Positions 10,566 to 20,425 of a stretch of 64,000 bases of DNA are shown in pieces. Under the pieces are notes generated by a model. The model had not been told where the DNA came from and ran no database searches. It was given only the letters and a program-made list of their open reading frames with translations. The first letter of the stretch is position 1. The number at the start of each line of letters is the position of its first letter. The position numbers were made by a program, and so were the translations under genes. The stretch comes from Prorocentrum cordatum (taxonomy: Eukaryota > Sar > Dinophyceae > Prorocentrales > Prorocentraceae), in assembly GCA_963575745.1 (NCBI GenBank), contig CAUYUJ010001447.1, forward strand, positions 303,979 through 367,978, in the 5' to 3' direction.

Positions 10566-11120
10566 ATTTCGAGGATGGCTCGGGCCCCGCGCTTGTTTTG
10601 CAGAAGGAAGGTTTGCCTCTCTGCGTAACCGCTCGAGGATAGCGCACCACGCGTGCCGAATTTCTGAGGATGCGTCGAGCGAAAAGCGATCCTGGCCCTG
10701 GGAGCGCGGACGCAGTGTAATTGACAAGGGATCGTGGCCCTGGAAGCGCGAACCCAGTGTAACTTACTAGCGCGGACACTGCGCAATTCACGCGGGAGCG
10801 CGGCCCTGGGCGCGCGGACGCAGCGTAGTTTGCGAGGGATCGTGGCCCAGGGAGCGCGGACGCAGCGTAGTTCTCGAGAGATCGTGGCTTTGGGAGCGCG
10901 GACGCAGTGTCATTCACGAGGGATCGTCCGCCGTGGGAGCGCGGACGCGGTGTAATTTGTGATGGATCGTCGTCTCGGGAGCGCGGACGCAGCGCAGGTT
11001 TGCGAGGGATCGTCGCCCTGGTGGGAGCGCGGACGCAGCGCAAGCTGCGACGGATCGGGGCCCTGGGAGCGCGGAGGGAGCGCGATGCACGATGGATCGT
11101 GGCCCTGGGGGAGCGGACAC
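10566..11120. repeat. 50-bp tandem repeat (array 1, first part)
   Basis: About nine copies of a 48-52 bp unit (GGGATCGTGGCCCTGGGAGC, GCGGACGCAGCGTAATTTACG) between 10,680 and 11,115. Open frames on both strands are by-products of a period close to a multiple of three. Confidence 0.88.
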
Positions 11121-11350
11121 AGAAGGGGAGGGGGGCTGTGGAAGAGCAAGGGCTCCCTCGAGGGCGCGAAGTTATTCGCGCTTCGCGCTTCGCGGTCCTC
11201 GTTCCTTCTCCCCCCTCCTCCTCGTCCTCCTATTCTCCCTTTGGGAGGGCGGCGCGAGAGCGCGAAGTTATTCGCGCTTCGCGCTTCGCGCAGCGCGAAG
11301 CGCGAAGTTGGGAGCCCTACCTCAGCCCACCTGTCGCCCAACGGGCTGGT
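11121..11350. repeat. Interruption of the 50-bp array with GCGCGAAG palindromic repeats
   Basis: Two copies of GCGCGAAGTTATTCGCGCTT (near 11,166 and 11,258) and short CGCGAAGCGCG palindromes interrupt the 50-bp array. Origin unknown. Strong local hairpins are expected. Confidence 0.7.
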
Positions 11351-11590
11351 GGGATTTGCGCGGGTTCGTGGCCCTGGGAGCGCGGACGCTGCGCAATCCA
11401 CGAGGCGGCGCGGCCCCGAGAGCGCGGACGCAGCGTTGCTTGCGAGGGATCGTGGCCCAGGGAGAGCGGGCGCAGCATGATTTAGAAGGGATCTTGGCTT
11501 TGGGAGCGCGGACGCAGCGTAATGTACGGCGGATCGTGGCCCAGGGAGCGCTGACGCAGCGTAATTTACGCGGGATCGTGGCCTTGGGTC
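11351..11590. repeat. 50-bp tandem repeat (array 1, second part)
   Basis: About five further copies of the GGATCGTGGCCCAGGGAGCG unit. It resumes after the interruption and joins GGCACGTTCC blocks of the 420-bp family at 11,595. Confidence 0.85.
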
Positions 11591-11930
11591 AGGGACATCC
11601 TGTGGCACGTTCCCTGACGCGTTCCCTGGCACGTCCCCTTGCTCGTCGCCTGGCACCGTGGCGCGTTCCGTGGCGGGTCCCCTTGGCATGTCGCGCGGCG
11701 CGTCCCCTGGCACGTCCCGTGGCACGTCCACTGGCACGTTCCGTAGCGCGTCTCTTGGGCACGTCCCGAGGTGCGTCCTCATGGCACGTCCCCTGGCACG
11801 TCCTGTGGCGTCCCCCTGGCATGCCCCCCGGCATCGCCCGGTTGCATATGCAATTGAGGTCCTCAGAACCGGTTCCATGCCTCGCAGTTCTCAATCCCTT
11901 TCCGGGTTCGTGGGTCGATCGTGTTGCAAC
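11591..11930. repeat. 420-bp-related block (array 5, short)
   Basis: GGCACGTCCC blocks end in GCATATGCAATTGAGGTCCT and GGGTTCGTGGGTCGATCGTG. The copy at 13,230-13,520 shares this variant ending, so the two are closer to each other than to arrays 1-4. Confidence 0.8.
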
Positions 11931-12165
11931 AGGCGTTTTCGGTCAATTTCGGGCTTCGGGACCCTCGCAGATCGATCCAGCTCGCATAATGACGCAGAAA
12001 GATGGGGTCCAGGGTTCTGGTCGTGATTTTCTGTGATGCTGCAGTTTCTCGGGAAGGGCGCCAGCCCAGGGTTCTTTTTTAGATGTGTACCGTTTACCTC
12101 CGGTTTCGACTTGATGAGGGCCGGCTGAATTATTTTCGATACATGATGAGGTGAAGTGATTTTTT
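11931..12165. repeat. Dispersed segments (shared with 22,065-22,190 and the linker module)
   Basis: 11,940-12,045 (ATTTCGGGCTTCGGGACCCT, CGCAGAAAGATGGGGTC) matches 22,080-22,190. 12,050-12,150 is a diverged copy of the CCCAGGGTTCT linker module. Confidence 0.65.
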
Positions 12166-12470
12166 CCCCGTGTGCCCGCTCAAGGAGAATGTGTCCCCTA
12201 TCTCTGATCTTGGATAAATAACGGGGCCCGCAGGCATGCATTTTCCGATGTGAAGCGGGGTGCGGAGCGTTTTGCGCAGAATCCGCGGTAAAACATAGGG
12301 TATAGGGTATAGAGGTTTTGAGTTTTATCAGAAAATGAGGCAAGTTGATTTTTTGCGTGCCCGCTCGAAGAGGGCGCGCCCTGCGCGCCAAATTTCTGAT
12401 GATGTCTCGAGCGAAACGCTTGTTTTGCAGAACTTACGCTGCCTGGGCGCCCCAGGATGCCCTGGCCTGG
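12166..12470. repeat. Second copy of the 10,346-10,565 segment
   Basis: Shares GCGGAGCGTTTTGCGCAGAA and CCCGCAGGCATGCATTTT with the 10-kb copy. It contains a small GGGTATAGGGTATAGAGG direct repeat and leads into the second 50-bp array. Confidence 0.7.
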
Positions 12471-13110
12471 GCCCGAACGCAGCGTAACTTTCGGGGGAGC
12501 GCGGCCCTGGGAGCGCGGACGCAGCGCAGTTTGCGAGGGATCGTGGCCCAGGGAGAGCGGACGCAGTGTAATTCACGAGGCATCGTGGCCCTGGAAGCGC
12601 GGACGCAGCGTAATTCACGGTGGATCGTGGCCCTGGGAGCGCGGACGCAGTGTAGTTTATTGAGGAACGTGGCCCTGAGCGCCGACACAGCGTAATTTAC
12701 AATGGAGCGCGGACGCAGCGTAGTTTCCGAGGGATCGTTGGATTTGCAATGGATCGTGGCCCTGAGAGCGCGAACCCAGCGTAATTCGTGGCCCTCGGAG
12801 CGCGAACCCAGTGTAATTTACGAGAGACCGTGGCCCTGGAGCGTGAATCCTATCTAATTTCCGCGGGATCGTTGCCCTGGGAGCGCGAATCCAGTGTAGT
12901 TATTGAGAGATCGTGGCCTTGAGAGCGTGACTCCCTCGTAATTTACATGGGATCGCGGCCCTGGAAGCGCGGACGCCGCGTGATTTACAATGGATCGTTG
13001 TCTTGGGAGCGCGGACGCAGTGTAGTTTGCGAGTGATCGTCGCCCAGGGAGAGCGGACGCAGCATAATTTACGAGAGATCGTGGCCTTGGCAGCGCGGTC
13101 CCGTCGTAAT
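12471..13110. repeat. 50-bp tandem repeat (array 2)
   Basis: About twelve copies of the GGATCGTGGCCCTGGGAGCG unit with small indels, so the reading frame is lost in places. Same family as 10,566-11,590. Confidence 0.88.
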
Positions 13111-13224
13111 GGCTTTTTCCATGGGTCCGCCTTGCGTTGTCCCTTTATTCCGCGGTGTCTTGGGGGGTAGGGCGGGGGGGAAGCAAGCCGCGTTTTCTGG
13201 AGCAGAGACAGGAGCTTACCTGGG

Positions 13225-13520
13225 AGCGCGGTCCCGTGCCACGTCCCGTGGCTCGTTCCTTGACGCGTTCTCTGGCACGTCCCGTGGCACGTCCATTGGC
13301 ACGTTCCGTAGCGCTTCTCTTTGGCACGTCACGCGTTGCGTCCCCATGGCACGTCCCCTGGCACGTCGCCTGGCGCGTCCTTTGGGGCGTTCCGCGGCGC
13401 GTCCCCCTGGCATGCCCCCTGGCATCGCCCGGTTGCATATGCAATTGAGGTGCTTAGAACCAGTTCCAAGCCTCGCAGTTCTCAATCCCTTTCTTGGTTC
13501 GTGTGTCGATCATGTTATTG
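13225..13520. repeat. 420-bp-related block (array 6, short)
   Basis: GGCACGTCCC blocks and the GGTTGCATATGCAATTGAGG ending as in array 5. The stretch 13,111-13,224 before it holds nothing recognised. Confidence 0.8.
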
Positions 13521-13794
13521 TCTGAGGGCTTCAGGGCTTTATGAATCTTAGTGTTTTAGGGCTTCCAAGTGAAGCATCATAAAAGAGTGGCCATGCGCTG
13601 ATGATAGCATGGCCACGCCCGGATAATCCTTGTCACCCTCTGCAAGGCTATTCCCAGATCCCAGCCCGGTCCCAGGTCAGTCCCAGCAGTCCAGCGGCCC
13701 CCTTCTGCAGTCCCCAAATACAGCGCAAACGCTAGAGCGCCCATTGTTTTTTCAATTTTCATTCTGGGCCCGGGTTCTCCTTTGGTTGGTGAAT
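13521..13794. other. Unassigned spacer
   Basis: No repeat family, RNA gene or coding frame was recognised. CCAGTCCCAGCAGTCC-type sequence at 13,670-13,700 is mildly repetitive. Confidence 0.5.
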
Positions 13795-13799
13795 TTGTC

Positions 13800-14050
13800 G
13801 GGAGCCTCGAGACGGGGGCCAGTGCAGACGGGGGTCAGCCAGGGCGCCGTTTCCTGCAGGATCCTGCGAAGACCCCCTCTGGCTGACCCGGGTTTGGGAG
13901 CCGCTCGTGGCCGCGAGGCGGCCGCACGTATTGGCTGACCCGGGTTTGCGAGGACCTGCGTTGCAGTTTTTTTTTTTTCCTGCGTTGCAGTTTTTGGTTT
14001 CCTGCTGACCCGGGTCTGGATTGACCCGGGTCAGAAGATCCCCGAATTTG
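13800..14050 (+). mobile_element. TIR family G element, copy 1
   Basis: Starts GAGACGGGGGCCAGTGCAGA and ends GACCCGGGTCAGAAGATCC. The ends are imperfect inverted repeats built on GGGTCAATNCANACNNGGGTCAGC. Internal CTGCAGGATCCTGCGAAGAC and a repeated GGCTGACCCGGGTTTG are shared with copies at 20,990-21,397 and (inverted) 61,497-61,722. No coding frame. Confidence 0.75.
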
Positions 14051-14300
14051 TCCCTGGTGCATTTTGGGGAAGGGCCGACGGATGTATTTTGCAATAAATA
14101 ACAATTCGCGTAGGATGTCCCTCGCGAAGAGTTCGTTTTGAAATACCGTTCGATTGGACCACACTGTGAAGTTGACATTTTCGTTGGTTGCGGATGTCTC
14201 CGGCGAAACGCTTGCTGTTTTCGCAGAACTGGCTGAGGATGTCTCAGGCGAATGCTTGTTTTCAGGTGCCCAGGTCGCCCAGGGGGGTATCTAACATGGC
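14051..14300. repeat. Diverged satellite modules
   Basis: Contains GCGAAACGCTTG and GAGGATGTCTC pieces of the 75-bp family and a final GGGGGGTATCTAACATGGCG of the 62-bp family, next to a TTTTGCAATAAATAAC stretch like the linker module. A mosaic remnant of the satellite outside the main block. Confidence 0.65.
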
Positions 14301-14700
14301 GCACCTGGCTTGCCTCACCCCCTGCCCTGCCCTGCCCTTTGCGCTGCCCTCTGCCTGCCCCAGCCTGCCCCAGTCTGCCCCAGCCTGCCCGCCCACGTGG
14401 CGAGACGACCCTGCATGCCCTGCCCTGCAGTGCCCTGCGCGGTCCCCCCAGACACGCGATGCATTGCTTCTGTCGGTGCAGGGCCCCCGGAAGTCCCGAC
14501 CCTTTCCCTCTAGGCCTCCTAGATGGGCTCGGAGCACACGGGGTCGGAGGATCGCGTCGCATCGCTGATGCATCGGCGATGCAGCTCGATGTGGAGCTCG
14601 ATTTTCTCGACGCCGACGTCGCCGATGCGTCGCCGACGTCGGCGATGCATCGCCGATGCATTGGCGATGCGGCGCGATCCTCCGACCCCATCTACTCGGA
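14301..14700. repeat. CCTGCC-rich and CGATGC short-period repeats
   Basis: 14,310-14,440 is rich in CCCTGCCCTGCC and CAGCCTGCCC. 14,555-14,690 repeats CATCGCCGATGC and CCGACGTCGCCGATGCG with internal palindromes. No gene is supported. Confidence 0.7.
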
Positions 14701-14867
14701 CCCCATCTGAGAGGCCTCTATTCCCGATCCTTTCTCAGGGCTGTTTTTTCGTCCCTGGTGGTGAGCTGACGGTCCTGGGGGCCCGGCCAGGGCCCCTGCA
14801 GATTGGCAGCGGCCAGCGGCCTGCCGGAGTCTTCTCGTGACGCCAGCACGTCTGCCCCCTTCTCTTC

Positions 14868-15070
14868 GCATGCAACTCCTGGGAGGACTCTGATTTTGCC
14901 CTGGCCCGACATCCGGCTCAATCCGGCTTAATCCGGCTTCATCCCGTCTAATCCGGCTTAATCCCGCTTAATCCCGCTCAATCTGGCTCAATCCTGGCTC
15001 AATCCGGTTCAATTTGGTTTAATCCCGCTTCATCTGGCTCAATCCTGCTCTTTCCGAGGCCCACTCCGGC
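14868..15070. repeat. 10-bp tandem repeat (TTAATCCGGC), copy 1
   Basis: About fourteen decamers of the TTAATCCGGC / CTCAATCCGG type. The flanks GGGAGGACTCTGATTTTGCC (left) and CCGAGGCCCACTCCG (right) are shared with 23,030-23,225, so the array is the core of a dispersed element and not a local slippage product. Confidence 0.8.
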
Positions 15071-15336
15071 GCAACAGCCCCCCCCAAAAAGGGGGCTTCA
15101 TCCTCTATAAAATCTTTCCGACGACAACCTCCCAGTCGTTGCCTCCTAGGCCAGCGCGTCTGCCTCCTCCTCGCCGCTCTCTCTCCCCCTGCCCCCGCCC
15201 AGGCCGAGGTGGCTGGGCCCGCGCGCCCGCCCCCGAACCGCGCCCTCGGCCCGGCGCCGGCGCCGGCGCCGCCGCGCGCGGGGAGCGGCGCAGCACCGCG
15301 GGAGGCAGACCTCACCTTCGCCTCTTAATCGGAGGC

Positions 15337-15504
15337 TGATATAACCAGTTTGAAACGTATCCCTATCCCTATGTTTGACATCACCTCACCTCGATGCCGA
15401 TCTTGAGGATTCCCTCAGTTTGTGAGGGCCTATCCCTAAGATTGTCCTCGCTTTTGGCTCGCCCATCTTAGGGAGAGGGATACGTTCGAGGCTGGTTATG
15501 ATAG
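15337..15504 (-). mobile_element. Introner-family TIR element outside a known gene
   Basis: Reverse complement of the family seen as an intron at 22,516-22,681. Shared blocks are ACCAGCCTCGAAC, TATCCCTCTCCC, GACAATCT, AAACTGAGGG, ATCGGCATCGAGGTGAGG and CATAGGGAT, in the same order. The TIRs are ATAACCAGCCTCGAACGTAT and the matching ATAACCAGTTTGAAACGTAT. The clear 8-bp duplication of the 22-kb copy is not evident here. It could lie in an unannotated intron or be intergenic. Confidence 0.75.
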
Positions 15505-15645
15505 ACCTCCTGCCCTGACACGTCGATTGGCGACTTGGCTGTTTTTTCGGTTCGCGAGAGGGCGTCGTGGCCGTCACTCTTTGGCGGGTCCAGGTCCGTC
15601 TGTTTCGGTCCTGGGCCGTTTTCACCTTCGCCTCTTAATCGGTGA
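15505..15645. repeat. Dispersed repeat shared with 23,962-24,085
   Basis: Shares CCTGACACGTCGATT, TTCGGTTCGCGAGAGGGCGT and GCGGGTCCAGGTCCGTC with the 24-kb copy. The sequence TCACCTTCGCCTCTTAATCGG occurs at both 15,311 and 15,620, bracketing the introner-family element and this repeat together. Confidence 0.75.
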
Positions 15646-15647
15646 AC

Positions 15648-15832
15648 ACGGAGTGACATAAACGTAAAAACTCGGAGTTCCCCGCGGATTTCTCGGATCG
15701 GCGCTGGGCACGCTGGCGGCGCCTCCGGCGCCGCCCCTGGCGCGCTCCGCGCGCCAGGGAGGGGGGTCCAGCGCCGATCCGAGAAATCCGCGCGGACCTC
15801 CGAGTTTTTATGTATGTGTCACTTTTTGTTCC
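15648..15832. mobile_element. Foldback element (GGATTTCTCGGATC), copy 1
   Basis: A large inverted repeat. The left arm AAAACTCGGAGTTCCCCGCG, GGATTTCTCGGATCGGCGCT is mirrored in the right arm. The outer ends are GTGACATAAACG / CATACATA..GTCAC, and an inner palindrome CTGGCGCGCTCCGCGCGCCAG sits at the middle. A second copy lies at 17,440-17,645. Non-coding. Confidence 0.85.
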
Positions 15833-15887
15833 CCTATCTTAAGGTGTCCTTGCCCATCCTCCTCTGTGCTTCCTCTCCTTCCTTCAG

Positions 15888-16105
15888 GCAGTGGCGAGGC
15901 GTCTTGGCTCACCAAGGAGTGTTCTAAGAACCTTTGGTTTGCGCGAACTGTTCTAAGAAGATGTCTGGCTGGGGCTGTCTTGTTTTAACACATCGGCATT
16001 ATGTTATAAGAACATGGTTTTTGTTCTTATTACATTCTGGGATTCTAAGAATCTTTCGTGGTAGGCCTAAAGGAAAGCCGGGACGGTCGGTCCCTGCTCA
16101 ATTCC
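15888..16105 (+). mobile_element. 230-bp dispersed repeat, copy 1
   Basis: Begins GCAGTGGCGAGGCGTCTTGG and ends GGGACGGTCGGTCCCTGCTC. The middle is rich in TTCTAAGAA palindromes. Other copies are at 21,436-21,665 and 24,298-24,540. No RT, tRNA head or poly-A was recognised, so SINE versus MITE is undecided. Confidence 0.75.
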
Positions 16106-16354
16106 TTCTCGAGCATGCATTGTCAAGTTCGATGCGTCACTTTCTGCTATTGCCGTGGGTTGCATGGCGCACTGGCGGTGGATGTCGTGATGGGCTCTGT
16201 GCGCTGGGTCGTTGCTGTACAGGTCCTTCGGGTGCCTCGTCCTTCTGCCCGTGGGCCAGATAGTCTGCATGACATGTGGCCTAGTTAGTACACGTCGTGG
16301 TGAATCTCAAGCCTTTGAATAACGCCTCCCTGTGGGAGCCTGATATTTCCTCTC
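16106..16354. other. Unassigned spacer
   Basis: No recognised repeat or convincing coding frame. Composition is more balanced than the neighbouring repeats. Confidence 0.4.
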
Positions 16355-16655
16355 ACCACTTATGCTGCTGAAGTTTGGCAGTTGCTACAGCTTCATGGAT
16401 GGAAGGGTTGTATGGAGTTGTAGCCTTAGCGCTGCGCCCATTTGTCTTAGAGGTTCGCGGCATTTCCAAATATGGAGGGATGGCCGTTTTCAAAATGGCG
16501 CTCTCGCCATCGTGTCGCAAGCGGTCGTCATAAGAGTCTGCAGCGTTTTCAAGATGGGACTCTTGTTTTGGCGCCGCGCCCATTCGTCCCAAGCTCTTGC
16601 AACAGTTACAGGGGCTGGAGGGTGGTTTAAAAGCGGGGCCTTCCCTTTTTTCATT
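16355..16655. repeat. Diverged 90-bp repeat (GCTCTCGCC...GCGCC), copy 1
   Basis: About three diverged copies of a 90-bp motif containing GGCCGTTTTCAAAATGGCGCTCTCGCC and TTAGCGCTGCGCCCATT-type segments. The better preserved arrays are at 39,225-39,535 and 54,085-54,395. Confidence 0.65.
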
Positions 16656-17439
16656 GTTTCCGAATGTCAATGACAGCCACGTGTGCACATGTAACAGCTG
16701 CGCGGATGCAGGACCTCCTCGTCCTCGTCCTCCTCCTCGTCCTCTTTCTACTTCTCCGTCTCCTCCTCCTCGTCCTCTTCCTCCTGTCCTCGTCCTCGTC
16801 CCTTCTTTTCAACGTTGTCGTGTTTTTTTTTCGCTTGGGGGGGGCATCCTTTGGAGTTCTGCGTGCCAGAGAAGCCGGAGCATGCGGATGGCACGGCCGC
16901 GCGGTTCGAGGGCGGCCCTATCTCTTGCACCACGGGGGGGGCTTTCGCTCTTGCGGCGCTTCTCCTCGACGCTTGTGGCCATACTTTTTAGTCAGCGGCC
17001 GCGGGCGAGCGCGACGGCGGCGAGTCCAGTCAAAGCGGGGCACGCAGCGACGAACTAAACTGAAGCGACGGAGGGCGGCCACACCTGCAGCGGCTAACCG
17101 GGCCCTCGCGCAGCAGCTCAGCGGCGGACCAGCGAGTGGGGGGGCAGCTGAAACTGAGTCGTACTGCCAGCGTGCAAGTATGCAGAGCGTCGGGAACACC
17201 AGGAAGTCGGGACACACGACGACCCGGGCCAGAAGCCGAAATTACTGCAAGGACGCAACCCCGGACAACTGCGTGAGTACCGGGGTGGCCCGAAGGACCG
17301 TCGGTCAAAGAATTAATGCCGAGACGAGGCGAGAGCGCAAGACTTGCACAATGTTGCAAGTGTGGCCACGAGCGTCGACGAACAAGAAAACACGCCATAA
17401 CCATCGAAGAAGAAACCCAGGCGAACCTTTTTCATTGAC
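16656..17439. other. CCTCGT-rich tract and unassigned GC-rich region
   Basis: 16,710-16,805 is a CCTCCTCGT tract. The rest is GC-rich without recognised motifs. A 726-codon open frame (16,664-18,844) spans this region, a foldback element and more simple repeat. It has mixed composition and no domain, so it is not called as a gene. Confidence 0.5.
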
Positions 17440-17645
17440 GCAGAAAACCGCCAGCTTTCGGCGCTCCGCGCGGGTTTCTTGGATACTGGGCCCACAAACT
17501 TTCGGCGCTCCGCGCGGGTTTCTTGGATCCGCGCCTGGGCCCTATAGCGGCGCATCCGGCGACGCCCCTGGCGCGCTCCGCGCGCCAGGGAGGGGGTCCA
17601 GCGCGGATTCAAGAAATCCGCGCGGAGCGCCGAACTTTATGTTTG
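17440..17645. mobile_element. Foldback element (TTTCGGCGCTCCGCGCGG), copy 2
   Basis: The left arm CTTTCGGCGCTCCGCGCGGG is present twice (17,454 and 17,499). It is mirrored by the right arm ending GAAATCCGCGCGGAGCGCCG near 17,630. It shares the central CCCTGGCGCGCTCCGCGCGC and TTTCTTGGATC motifs with copy 1. The doubled left arm suggests one end was duplicated. Confidence 0.8.
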
Positions 17646-18762
17646 CCGTTTTTCCTTTTGTTCAAACATTGTGCAAGAATTGCACAGATGAGGGCGAACC
17701 TTTTCAAGCTGGTGATTTGGTTGCACACCCTGGTGAGCTGTACGATCATACCCTTGCCCGTTCCGTCTCAATCGCCAGAAGGACTCCGTGCAGCTCCTGC
17801 TCAAAACGGGGCTCCCGCCCGAATGGCCAGCTCGTAGAGTGCTGGTCTTACGAGAGCGCGCTTATGGGGAGCGGACTGGGACCTCAAGGGGGTATTGCAG
17901 CATCGTTCGGGCATATTGGATTTACTGTTGTGCTCCCCCTTCTTTTTTGTCCTCTCTCCTTCTCCCTCCTTCCTCCTCCTCGCCGAGAAACTCCTACCCC
18001 CACCGCTCTCCTGTCTCCCCCCCTCCTCCACATTATCTGCTGGACGATGGCTCCAAAGCAGGGAGGAGGAGGGGGAGGAGGAGGAGGAGGAGGAGGAGGA
18101 GGAGGGGGCAAGGATAAAGAGAAGCTCGCGTATCCATTCTGGCTCGAACCCTGGGTCCGAAGTGGCCGCAGGCTTGCCGCGGCCCGTTTCCCCGCCTCCT
18201 CTTCCTCAGGGGGGGGGGGGGCGATCATGAAACGGGAGGTGGACAGAGGGAATCGGAATCGGTTTTGGGTCGGAATCGATTCGAAGCAACATCCACCACC
18301 GGAATATTGCGCAAGACTCTTCGGCCCTGGTCTTCTCCGAGAGGGAGTAACAGTAGAATGGAGGAGAGAAAGAGGAAGGCGGAGGATGAGGACAAGGAGG
18401 GGTAGGATGAATGAGAAGGGGGGTCTAGGGATGAGGGAGGAGGACAGAGGAATGTTATTTGGAGGTCGGAGGAGGAGCGGGGAGCATACGGACGGTTCTT
18501 GGGCGGGTGTCCTGTGGGGTTCAACGGAGAGGCTTTCCAAGAGGGACCAACGGGGCTTAGTTCTTTTCTTACCTGCACTTCTTTTTCCTCCTTCTATTGC
18601 TCCACCTATCCTTTCCGTTCCCCTTCATGCTGCCCCCCATCGTCTCTCCTCCTCTCCCTCTCCTCCCTCCTCTAACTGCCCCCTCCTCCTGCTCCTCCTC
18701 CTCCACCTCCTCTCTTTCCTCCTCCCTTGCTGCTTTCCTACCCGCGGGCCTTGCTGCTCGCG
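17646..18762. other. Upstream region of the thioesterase gene
   Basis: Mostly unassigned. It contains a GGAGGA tract (18,061-18,110) and a pyrimidine-rich stretch (about 18,560-18,750, TTTCCTCCTTC, CTCCTCCTCC) ending a few bases before the ATG at 18,763. A pyrimidine tract at this place would suit a trans-splice acceptor, but no AG was found directly before the ATG, so the acceptor is not assigned. Confidence 0.4.
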
Positions 18763-19127
18763 ATGGCCTACCGTGGTCCCTCAGGCACGCACTACGACTT
18801 CGACATCACGTCGCGGGCGAACGAGTACGGGGTCCAGGTGCTGAACCAGGAGGACCTCGACAGGGACCTCGGCCTGGCGTACGCCACCCTCTTCAGGTGG
18901 ATGCAGGCCGCGCGCATGAGGCTGCCCTGGATGCAGGCCGGCTACAGCGCCTTTAGTGAGGTGGAGCCCCGCATGATGCGGCGGATGCTCGTGGCATCCC
19001 AGGCGATCCGGCTCTCCTCGCCCAATGCAGTGTCGGTGGCCGGCAAGGAGGCGGTGACCAGGGTGGAGGTCGGGGACGTCGGCCGGACAACCGTCGAGTT
19101 CAGGTACGAGATGCTGCTGGGCGGCGA
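18763..19127 (+). CDS. Double hot-dog thioesterase-like gene, exon 1
   Basis: Starts at ATG 18,763 (MAYRGPSGTHYDFDITSRAN) and runs 121 codons plus two bases. Residues 40-120 resemble the first hot-dog domain of acyl-CoA thioesterases of the 4-hydroxybenzoyl-CoA type: a YATLFRWMQAAR helix, an SQAIRLSSP strand and VEVGDVGRTTVEFRYEMLL strands. The likely role is hydrolysis of acyl-CoA esters; substrate and compartment are unknown. The exon ends ...GGCGGCGA before GAAATCC, a GA donor, chosen because its phase (2) exactly fits the next exon. The start could lie further upstream in another exon. Family assignment is by pattern only. Confidence 0.7.
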
Positions 19128-19706
19128 GAAATCCTTGACGCTTCGCGCGCCCCCGCCAGCCCGTCCAGAGACGAACGAAGCCCGGGCGAGTTGCCCGAAT
19201 GGGCGAGTAAGATAAGCATATTGGGAATTAGGGGGCAACGCGTGTGAGCCCAGAGCTCTCTGGGAGTCTCTTGCGGCTCTCTCGGACCTTTGGAGGGGGG
19301 GGTGGAAGGATTCTTGAAGTGATATACCTTAGAGGCGCCTTAACTGCGGCACTCACAGCTGCATACGTTTGGGTCTTTCGCCGGGCTACTTTTTTCGCGG
19401 GAGGCTCCATGGCCACCCAGAGCTGTCGGGTGGCGGTTTTGCGGCCTTTTAGAGACATTTTTAGGGAGGCCATTTTGGAGGTTGTCTTGAGCTATCTTGT
19501 GCCACCTTAGATCTTAGAGGGAATTCTGGGCTATCAGATGCCATGTCCATCTTGAAGCCACCTTCGGCCGTCATGGGCCTCCCTAAGCCCTCGCGGATCC
19601 CTGGTCCGGACCTCGGGTGATGGGCGGGGGGCAGTGAGAGGGCCCCCCCCGGTGAAACTGAAGAGGGGGGGTGCGAACGCAACCTGCCCAAGCCTGATAC
19701 GCCCAG
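19128..19706 (+). other. Intron 1 (putative GA-AG)
   Basis: 579 bp, from GAAATCC to CGCCCAG. GA donors are known from dinoflagellates, but this border is inferred from frame and homology, not from a transcript. The interior has diverged inverted segments (TTAGGGAGGCC near 19,470 and GGGCCTCCCTAA near 19,576) but no clear element. Confidence 0.5.
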
Positions 19707-19937
19707 GGGGCCGGCGGGATTCGCCACAGGCAGCACGGTGATGATCGTCGTCGCCGGGGCGCCCGGAGCTTTCAGGCCGTCGCCCGTCCCAGACGACGTC
19801 CGGGCGCTCTCGGCCGCTGGGCCGGGCGAGGACGGCTCCTTCCTCCGCAGCACGGTGGCCTCGCTCCCGAGGCGCGCGCCCCCGGGCGCGTACTCGGTGG
19901 ACGTGCTCGTGCGCTACTCCGACGAGGACGTGAACAG
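19707..19937 (+). CDS. Thioesterase-like gene, exon 2
   Basis: 231 bp. It finishes the first hot-dog domain (GPAGFATGSTVMIVV, then PSPVPDDVRAL, the usual end of the domain) and starts the second (GAYSVDVLVRYSDEDVN). The acceptor CGCCCAG and the donor AACAG|GCTCC join in frame with both neighbours. The spliced junction with exon 3 reads YSDEDVNRHANH, the D-x-x-x-H-x-N active-site type pattern of hot-dog thioesterases, which strongly supports the model. Confidence 0.75.
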
Positions 19938-19950
19938 GCTCCACTCATCC

Positions 19951-20127
19951 TTAAGTCCGGGCATGTCCCTCTGCCTACAGGAGGGAGATACCCGAGAAGA
20001 GTCCAAGCACATAACTAGGCTGGGGGCGGTTGTGTGTACAGTTGTTCGACTATGTCAGGGCACTTGTTGACAACTTCAGTTTTTCCCGTTCAGGAATCCA
20101 CCTGCAGGAGGGCATGCCCGACCCAAG
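19951..20127. mobile_element. TIR family T, copy a
   Basis: TTAAGTCCGGGCATGTCCCT at the left, GCAGGAGGGCATGCCCGACC at the right. It begins 13 bp inside intron 2. The interior is diverged from the 45-kb copy. Confidence 0.65.
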
Positions 20128-20134
20128 CCTACGC

Positions 20135-20425
20135 TCAAGTCGGGCCTGTCCCTCTACAGGGGGAATCTTATGCAAAAAACAAACCGACAAATAGTCTGGG
20201 GACTATTTTCTCAGCATTTTTGGGCATTCTGGGAGTTTTTTTGGGGGGGTTAAATATAGTTGTTGTCTAACATCGGCCTGCAGGAGGGCATGCCAAACAA
20301 TCCAACACTAGTCTGGGGACTATTTTCTCAGCATGTTTGGGCATTCTGGGAGTATTTTTTGGGGTTGCGTACATTTTTCGACTAACATCGGCCTGCAGCA
20401 GGGCATGCCCGACCCAAACCTGCAC
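20135..20425. mobile_element. TIR family T, copies b and c (tandem/fused)
   Basis: The left end TCAAGTCGGGCCTGTCCCTC starts at 20,135. AGTCTGGGGACTATTTTCTC and GGCATTCTGGGAGT occur twice (20,195-20,240 and 20,312-20,355). CGGCCTGCAGGAGGGCATGC occurs near 20,274, and a CGGCCTGCAGCAGGGCATGC variant near 20,392. Copy c lacks its own left end, as if formed by duplication or by insertion of one copy at the end of another. Confidence 0.65.

Noticed and set aside
12295-12320. Telomere-like GGGTATAGGGTATAG
   Set aside because: Only two copies, and not the TTTAGGG unit expected for dinoflagellate telomeres.
13521-18762. tRNA or 5S genes
   Set aside because: No cloverleaf with A and B boxes and no 5S-like block could be found. 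GGGTTCGTGGGTCG in the satellite only superficially resembles a B box.
16664-18844. Open frame of 726 codons on the + strand
   Set aside because: It runs through a CCTCGT tract, a foldback element, a GGA tract and the start of the thioesterase exon in a wrong frame. Composition changes abruptly and no domain is visible.
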